Source: CAZJLP01 sp964546955
GTDB taxonomy: Bacteria; Verrucomicrobiota; Verrucomicrobiia; Opitutales; Opitutaceae
Reading direction: 5' to 3'
Length of the DNA stretch: 64,000 nucleotides
NCBI GenBank assembly: GCA_964546955.1
Contig: CAZJLP010000009.1
Location: 1-64,000, forward strand
In this document: positions 59,490 to 64,000 of the stretch, piece after piece
Numbering within the stretch: position 1 is the stretch's first letter
Layout of the letters: each line of letters starts with the position of its first letter
The notes under the pieces: generated by a model
What the model was told of the DNA's origin: nothing
Seen by the model: the letters and a program-made list of their open reading frames with translations, nothing else
Databases searched by the model: none
Translations under genes and position numbers: made by a program

Positions 59490-60716
59490 TCACGCTTTCT
59501 GCCCGAGCATCCGCGCGACCTGCTGTACGTCCTTGTCGCCGCGTCCGCTGACATTCACGACCAGAATCTGATCGGGACGCATCTCGGCCGCGCGTTTGAT
59601 GGCGTAAACGAGAGCGTGCGTGGATTCCAAGGCGGGGATGATCCCTTCCGTGCGGGCGCACAGCTGAAATACATCCATGACCTCGTCATCGCAGGCATAC
59701 GCGAACGCGATCCGGTTTTGGTCGCGGTAGAAGGCGTGTTCCGGTCCGATCGCAGCGTAGTCGAGCCCCGCGCTGACCGAATGGGTGAGCTCGATCTGCC
59801 CGTCCTGATTTTGCAGGATGTAGGTTTTGCAGCCCTGCAAGACGCCGAGCTTGCCGCCTTCGAAGCGCGCCGCATGGTCGCCGCGTTTGATGCCGCGCCC
59901 ACCCGCTTCGACGCCCACCAGACGCACTTGCTTGTCTTCCAAAAACTCGAAGAAAAATCCGATGGCGTTGCTGCCGCCGCCCACACAAGCGACGAGTTCA
60001 TCCGGCAACCGGCCTTCGCGCGCCAGGATTTGCTCCTTCGTTTCCTGTCCGATCACGCGGTGAAAATCGCGGACCATCATCGGATACGGATGTGCACCCA
60101 ACGCCGACCCCAGGATGTAGTGGGTACTGCGGACATTGGTCACCCAATCGCGCATCGCTTCATTGATCGCCTCTTTCAAGGTGCGCTGCCCCGCCTCCAC
60201 TCCCCTCACCTCCGCCCCCATTAGGCGCATGCGAAATACATTCAAGGCTTGGCGCTCCATGTCGACCGCGCCCATGTACACCACACATTCCAGACCGAAC
60301 TTCGCGCAGACTGCGGCGGTCGCGACACCATGCTGGCCCGCTCCCGTCTCCGCGATCACACGCTTCTTGCCCATGCGCTTGGCCAGGATGGCCTGACCGA
60401 GCGCGTTGTTGATCTTATGAGCGCCGGTGTGGAGGAGATCTTCGCGTTTGAAATAAATCTTTGCGCCGCCGATGTGCTTGGTGAGGCGCTCCGCAAAATA
60501 GAGCTCCGTCGGCCGTCCGGCGAATTCCTTCAGGTGTTGCCGCAATTCCGTCAGGTATGCCGGATCTTTTTTAGCCTCACTGTACGCTGCGCCAAGCTCC
60601 TCCAGCGCAGTCATGAGAGTCTCCGGAACAAATACGCCGCCGTAAGGCCCGAAATGGCCGCCCGCATCGGGCAGGGAGAAACGGTCGATCCGGGTGGCGT
60701 CGGCGGCGAGGGACAT
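59490..60716 (-). CDS. trpB: Tryptophan synthase beta chain
   Basis: TrpB condenses indole with serine to make tryptophan. The 408-residue PLP protein has GPYGGVFVPE near the start, the PLP lysine K101 in HTGAHKINNALGQ, ETGAGQHG and the phosphate-binding GGGSNAIG. It ends SGRGDKDVQ. The length and GGHFGPYGG N-terminus mark the common TrpB1 type. trpA is not next to it; the gene follows dnaX with a 170-base gap. I start at the ATG at 60714-60716 before MSLAADATRIDRF. Confidence 0.96.
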   Translation of the reverse strand: MSLAADATRIDRFSLPDAGGHFGPYGGVFVPETLMTALEELGAAYSEAKKDPAYLTELRQHLKEFAGRPTELYFAERLTKHIGGAKIYFKREDLLHTGAHKINNALGQAILAKRMGKKRVIAETGAGQHGVATAAVCAKFGLECVVYMGAVDMERQALNVFRMRLMGAEVRGVEAGQRTLKEAINEAMRDWVTNVRSTHYILGSALGAHPYPMMVRDFHRVIGQETKEQILAREGRLPDELVACVGGGSNAIGFFFEFLEDKQVRLVGVEAGGRGIKRGDHAARFEGGKLGVLQGCKTYILQNQDGQIELTHSVSAGLDYAAIGPEHAFYRDQNRIAFAYACDDEVMDVFQLCARTEGIIPALESTHALVYAIKRAAEMRPDQILVVNVSGRGDKDVQQVARMLGQKA

Positions 60717-60861
60717 AGTCGGGCATAGTGGACGCCGACAGGGGCGAGACGCAAATCGGATTTCGTCAGAGTCTCGTAGGCATCCGAGACAACTCAGAGG
60801 CGGAGCCCGTGCTGCCGAGCGGGCCTGTTGTGAGGGACGTGCCCGCCTTGTGGCTCGGACC

Positions 60862-60881
60862 AACCTGCCGGCCGGCAGGTT
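60862..60881. repeat. 20-base perfect palindrome after dnaX
   Basis: AACCTGCCGG is followed directly by its reverse complement, 6 bases past the end of the long dnaX frame. It is flanked by GGTGG and by a second stem, GCCCG with CGGGC, further along. It could end the dnaX mRNA, though no U-run follows. The rest of the gap to trpB shows one small hairpin (GTCTCG/CGAGAC near 60771-60790). Confidence 0.45.
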
Positions 60882-60886
60882 CCACC

Positions 60887-61310
60887 TCAATCCGGCCGGG
60901 TCTTTAGCGCACTCTTCGGGACGCGCTTCACGCTGACGAAACGGACGCGAAAAAGGTCCTCGAGCACTTCGCGCGTATCGGCCGGCAGTTTTTGGACAAG
61001 GTCCTCCAATTTGGGCAATGGCAGCGCGTCTTCGCGAAGTTCCACAGAGTGCGACGTGACCTCAGTGGTGCCTTCCGGCCAGACGAATCCCTCCCCCTCC
61101 TCGTGGGCAATCGAACCGTTTAGTCCGTGGCTTTCGGTAAGCTGGAGAGCAGAGCCAACAACAGCGGGTGCCGCTTCCTCGATCGTTTCCGGATCCGCAG
61201 GTGCCTCGACTCTGGAGGACGCGATGCCGGAGTGGGGCGTCATGGCTGCCACCGCCATCCCACGCGCGACGAGGTGCGCTTCCAACTCAGTGATCAGGTC
61301 TTTTTTTTTT
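60887..61310 (-). CDS. dnaX: C-terminal extension of DnaX (tau product) reached by slippage at the A-run
   Basis: This frame is entered from the upstream dnaX frame by a -1 shift in the ten-A run. Translation then continues as KKKDLITELEAHLVARG without a break in helical character. The full long product would be about 520 residues. The extension ends with a conserved-looking LPADTREVLEDLFRVRFVSVKRV block, as expected for a folded C-terminal domain. In the tau subunit this part contacts DnaE and DnaB. It has no good ATG start of its own near the junction, so a separate gene is unlikely. The middle is acidic and less ordered. Confidence 0.75.
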
Positions 61311-62448
61311 GCCCCTCACCTGCGTCGGCCGGCAGCTCTTCGGCCAGGCCGCTCAACTCCTTGATCAGGCTGTCGATCGCCCGCGACCGGCTGGCTTCGA
61401 CCGCTTTCAACAAGGTCACTTCAAAATTGATCTTCTCCGAGAGTCCGAGTTTCACGCCGGACTCTCCTTCGCGCAGGCTGTCCAGCATTCGCGTCAACTG
61501 CTCCGTCGACATTGGGTTGGCGCCGAGGAAGTCGCTTTGCCCGTTCTTCGCGATCGAATCGAGCAAGGCCTGGCGAACAAGCCCCTGAAGATCGGTCAAC
61601 AACCTGACCAGATCCCGGCCGTTGCGGTCGCAATCGTCGACGATCTCGACGATCTTTTTATGGTCCGCCGTAGCGAGGGCGTGCGCCAGCGCGGCGATTT
61701 TTTCGCCGGAGACCAAGCCGTAGACGTCCAGTACATCCGGCTCGCCGATCTCGTTTCCGCAGAACGAAATCATCTGGTCAAAAATCGATTGGGCATCGCG
61801 CATACCGCCGTCCGCCATGCGCGCAATGCAAGCGAGAGCGGCATCCGATACTTTGATTTTCTCCTCCACGGCAATCTTCTGGAGACGCTGAACGATCAAT
61901 TCGGCCGGAATCGGCTTCAAATCGAAGCGCTGGCAACGCGAGATGATCGTCGGAAGCACCTTTTGCACATCCGTCGTCGCGAAGACGAATTTCACGTGCG
62001 GAGGAGGCTCTTCGAGCGTTTTCAACAGGGCGTTGAACGCCGCGGTCGACAGCATGTGCACCTCGTCGATGATGTAGATCTTGAATTTACCCTGGGAAGG
62101 AGCGTAGCGGACGTCGTCCCGCAAATCGCGGATCTGATCGACCGAGTTGTTGGACGCGCCATCGATCTCGATCACATCCATCGAGGTGCCTTCGGTGATC
62201 GACTTGACGGTGGGATCTGCCGGATCGAAATCGGCCTTCGGGCCACCGGCACAATTCAAGGCCTTCGCGAAAATACGGGCCGTGCTGGTCTTTCCGGTGC
62301 CGCGCGGGCCGACAAACAAGTAGGCATGGGCGATTCGGTTCCGAGAGATCGCATTCTTCAGCGTGCGCACGACGTGGTCCTGCCCGACGACGTCGTCAAA
62401 CGTCTGCGGGCGCCACTTGCGAGCGATGACTTGGTAGGAGGCGGCCAT
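61294..62448 (-). CDS. dnaX: DNA polymerase III clamp-loader subunit DnaX (short, gamma-like frame)
   Basis: DnaX is the ATPase of the clamp loader that places the sliding clamp on primed DNA. The 384-residue frame has KWRPQTFDDVVGQ, Walker A GPRGTGKT at 47-54, IIDEVHMLS (Walker B) and the SRC-type sensor SRCQRFDLKPI. Domain III follows to about residue 370. The zinc module is degenerate: after ALNC the usual C-x8-C-x2-C-x2-C pattern is replaced by AGGPKADFDPADP. Its upstream neighbour is the SRP RNA, a frequent dnaX neighbourhood. The frame ends right after the A-run. Confidence 0.96.
   Translation of the reverse strand: MAASYQVIARKWRPQTFDDVVGQDHVVRTLKNAISRNRIAHAYLFVGPRGTGKTSTARIFAKALNCAGGPKADFDPADPTVKSITEGTSMDVIEIDGASNNSVDQIRDLRDDVRYAPSQGKFKIYIIDEVHMLSTAAFNALLKTLEEPPPHVKFVFATTDVQKVLPTIISRCQRFDLKPIPAELIVQRLQKIAVEEKIKVSDAALACIARMADGGMRDAQSIFDQMISFCGNEIGEPDVLDVYGLVSGEKIAALAHALATADHKKIVEIVDDCDRNGRDLVRLLTDLQGLVRQALLDSIAKNGQSDFLGANPMSTEQLTRMLDSLREGESGVKLGLSEKINFEVTLLKAVEASRSRAIDSLIKELSGLAEELPADAGEGQKKKT
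61301..61310 (-). other. Ten-A slippage site in dnaX
   Basis: On the coding strand the codons are CAA AAA AAA AAG ACC TGA, giving ten A in a row and a stop six bases after the run. Such a run allows ribosomal -1 frameshifting (as at A AAA AAG in E. coli dnaX) or RNA polymerase slippage (as in Thermus dnaX). The stop closes the short gamma-like product; the -1 frame stays open for about 135 codons. Confidence 0.8.
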
Positions 62449-62455
62449 GGTCCTA

Positions 62456-62538
62456 ATGCAGAATGAAGACTGCAGAATGAAGAATGCGTCACGTCAACCT
62501 CGGGAGGTTCCTATTCTGCATTCTCCTTTCTTCATTGG
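62456..62538. repeat. ATTCTGCATTCT repeats in both orientations before dnaX
   Basis: AATGCAGAAT at 62455-62464 and ATTCTGCATT at 62513-62522 form a perfect 10-base inverted repeat. Further GAATGAAGA and TTCTTCATT words surround them. The stem would lie in the dnaX 5' leader, 8 or more bases before the ATG. The same words occur before rpe at 120-150. Confidence 0.55.
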
Positions 62539-62548
62539 AAAATAAAAG

Positions 62549-62647
<99 letters not shown>

Positions 62648-62742
62648 GGCGCACAGTGGGGGCGGCAAAGGGTCCGGCAACTAAAAACGTGGGGTATTAG
62701 GCCTCCGGTCGGCGGCCATCGCTTATTGCTGATTGCTTAAGG

Positions 62743-62885
62743 AGCTCTGAAAACGCGCGCGAGTACCGGATCGAGGTGGAACGCGATCTCCGAGCGGGTT
62801 GGTTTTGGGCTGCCCGGCTTCGTAAGAATACGTCTAACAGTGCGCTCGGAGATCGCGCTCCACCTTCAACGCGGTTTTCAGAGCT
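62743..62885. mobile_element. MITE-like inverted-repeat element after coaC
   Basis: Inner arms 62775-62796 and 62843-62864 (GGTGGAACGCGATCTCCGAGCG and its partner) pair at 21 of 22 positions. Outer arms AGCTCTGAAAAC (62743-62754) and GTTTTCAGAGCT (62874-62885) pair perfectly. The unpaired part between the arms differs in length, as if one side had gained or lost bases. No open frame is inside. It starts the 3' side of coaC, 11 bases past its stop. Confidence 0.7.
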
Positions 62886-62895
62886 TCCTCTACGC

Positions 62896-63462
62896 TTATC
62901 GCGCCGCTTTCATCAGCGCTTCCGCCCGCTCGATAATCCCTTCGACAGGCCAGAGGCGCCCGAGGCCCTCATAGCCGCAGGCGAGCATGCCTTCTTCTGG
63001 GCCGATGAACTGTACCCCGCGGCTCAGCAGGGAGGCGACGTTCGCAGCGGTGGCGGGATGGCTCCACATTTTGCCGTTCATAGCCGGTGCGATAAGGACG
63101 GGAGCGCGACAAACGAGGTAAAGCGAAGAGAGAAAATCGGGCGCCAATCCGTGGGCGAATTGCGCAATGACGTCCGCCGTCGCCGGAGCCACCAAAAGGA
63201 GGTCGGCCTTGTCGGCCAGCTCGATATGGCCGGGTTGCCAGCCATTGCCTTCGTCCCACAAATCCTCCGCCACTGGCTGGCGCGCGAGGGTCTGCAGGGT
63301 GAGAGGAGTGATGAATTTTTGACCGCCTGCAGTCAGGACCGGAAAGACCTCAGCACCCTTCTTCCGCAGCTGGCTCGTAAGATCGGCCGCTTTATAGGCC
63401 GCGATCGAACCCGTGACACCCAGGATCACTTTTTTCCCAGAGAGCGGTGACGGAGAGGCCAT
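62896..63462 (-). CDS. coaC: Stand-alone phosphopantothenoylcysteine decarboxylase
   Basis: CoaC is an FMN protein that decarboxylates phosphopantothenoylcysteine in coenzyme A synthesis. The 188-residue product has GVTGSIAAYKAADL near the start, the active-site histidine in QPGHIELADKADL, the APAMNGKMWSHPA signature and GMLACGYEGLGRL with the catalytic cysteine. These are all the hallmark motifs, and the chain stops before any CoaB domain. The partner coaB is at 49342-49980. I start at the ATG at 63460-63462, close to the conserved KKVILGVTGS. Confidence 0.95.
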   Translation of the reverse strand: MASPSPLSGKKVILGVTGSIAAYKAADLTSQLRKKGAEVFPVLTAGGQKFITPLTLQTLARQPVAEDLWDEGNGWQPGHIELADKADLLLVAPATADVIAQFAHGLAPDFLSSLYLVCRAPVLIAPAMNGKMWSHPATAANVASLLSRGVQFIGPEEGMLACGYEGLGRLWPVEGIIERAEALMKAAR

Positions 63463-63536
63463 TCGGCAAGCAAACCGCTCCATCCTCTCGCCCGCAAGCG
63501 ATTCTTCCGAGGGCAATCGCGGCGCGGGTCTACCGC

Positions 63537-63989
63537 TTAGTTTTCCAGTTTTGGCGGAGGCCCATCGGCGGGGGGAGGATCCCCGGCGCGTTTATTACGA
63601 AGTGTCTTCAGATATTCCTGCCAGCGCTTGTCGCGCTCGCGGCGGCGCTCGCGATACTCGTCATACTTCAAGCGTTGTTCCTCGGTCAAAATAGAGCGGA
63701 GCTCGGCGTCGGCTTTTGCGCCGACCTGCGCCACGGCCGTAGCCGACTGGCGGCGGTGCGCCTGGATTTCTTTCCCCGTTTTCACGAGGAGAGGCCGAAT
63801 CCGCTGCCGCTGGTCGGGCGTCAGTTCCAACGCTTCACCCAGTTGTTTCAAATTCTGCAGCGCGTACTGTTCGACCGTTTTTTCGTGCCGAACATCTTCG
63901 CCGAAACGAAAGGAGACCAAACCGCCGACCACCGCACCGGAAAGAAATACACCGACGAAGGCGAACGCGACGATCAGCGTTTGTTTCAT
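63537..63989 (-). CDS. Spy/CpxP-like periplasmic helical protein
   Basis: The 150-residue protein has an N-terminal hydrophobic segment (about residues 4-26) that is a signal peptide or anchor, then a fully helical region. Two LTxxQ motifs, LTPDQ and LTEEQ, define the Spy/CpxP/heavy-metal-sensor family (YfiO-independent periplasmic chaperones and metal-response proteins). The C-terminus is Arg/Lys-rich, then Pro-rich. No sigma factor or Cpx-type genes are visible in the window, so its regulation is unknown. It is 74 bases upstream of coaC on the same strand. Confidence 0.75.
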   Translation of the reverse strand: MKQTLIVAFAFVGVFLSGAVVGGLVSFRFGEDVRHEKTVEQYALQNLKQLGEALELTPDQRQRIRPLLVKTGKEIQAHRRQSATAVAQVGAKADAELRSILTEEQRLKYDEYRERRRERDKRWQEYLKTLRNKRAGDPPPADGPPPKLEN

Positions 63990-64000
63990 CTTACGAGAGA

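Noticed and set aside
60887..61285. A separate 132-codon gene downstream of dnaX with a TTG start
   Set aside because: It lies exactly in the -1 frame of dnaX after an A10 run and continues its helical pattern, so it is better read as the tau tail.
61294..61310. Sequencing error as the cause of the dnaX frame break
   Set aside because: Possible in principle for a homopolymer, but the stop directly after the run and the known dnaX slippage systems make a real site more likely. Kept as a test in the finding.

Overview
The window is a gene-dense, high-GC stretch of a bacterial chromosome with about 45 protein genes, one small SRP RNA and several families of short inverted-repeat elements. The organism is Gram-negative: the window holds a TonB-dependent receptor, a TamA-like outer-membrane barrel with a TamB partner, GmhA and LspA. 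Protein style (DnaX with an internal A-run and no zinc module, a DksA-like protein with a Lys/Ala/Pro tail, a secreted protein with the DHWLE...WSWEGWL domain) and the repeat families suggest Verrucomicrobiota, probably Opitutae. That placement is inference, because no rRNA gene is present. I see no phage, integrase, transposase, CRISPR array or tRNA.

Layout. 1-8.3 kb: a repeat remnant, rpe, an iron-type ABC ATPase plus binding protein without a permease, hpt, hemH and a four-PAS hybrid histidine kinase. 8.3-12.1 kb, minus strand: ruvC, a TSUP transporter overlapping recF, and a cysteine desulfurase. 12.2-16.2 kb: gmhA, a 59-residue CsbD protein with a strong terminator, a secreted propeller-like protein with two Ig-like domains around a proline linker, and a STAS protein. 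16.3-22.2 kb: acnA, peroxiredoxin, tyrS, a hairpin repeat and a membrane metallopeptidase.

22.4-37.9 kb is one long minus-strand run. It reads TonB-dependent receptor, bioA, bioB, a fused bioD-bioF, a small BioH/BioG-like esterase, bioC, an M3 oligopeptidase, tamB and tamA. Start and stop codons overlap or nearly touch through the biotin part, so that part looks like a single operon covering pimeloyl-ACP synthesis, all four ring-assembly steps and an outer-membrane import function. A dyad of TTGTTA-type half-sites lies just upstream of the receptor.

38-50 kb: ferredoxin, rhomboid protease, glnE, a Prc-type protease, a MITE-like element, prfA-prmC, a HAD hydrolase, a lytic-transglycosylase-like secreted protein and a stand-alone coaB. 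50-64 kb: tilS-ftsH, ileS-dksA-like-lspA, yicC, trpB, dnaX with a ten-A slippage site giving short and long products, the SRP RNA, an inverted-repeat element, a stand-alone coaC and a small Spy/CpxP-like protein.

Most genes are core housekeeping. The parts that stand out are the biotin operon (gene fusion, receptor, candidate operator), the dnaX slippage site, the DksA-like protein that has lost its zinc finger, the secreted propeller/Ig protein, and the five or more repeat families placed in gene 3' ends and gaps.
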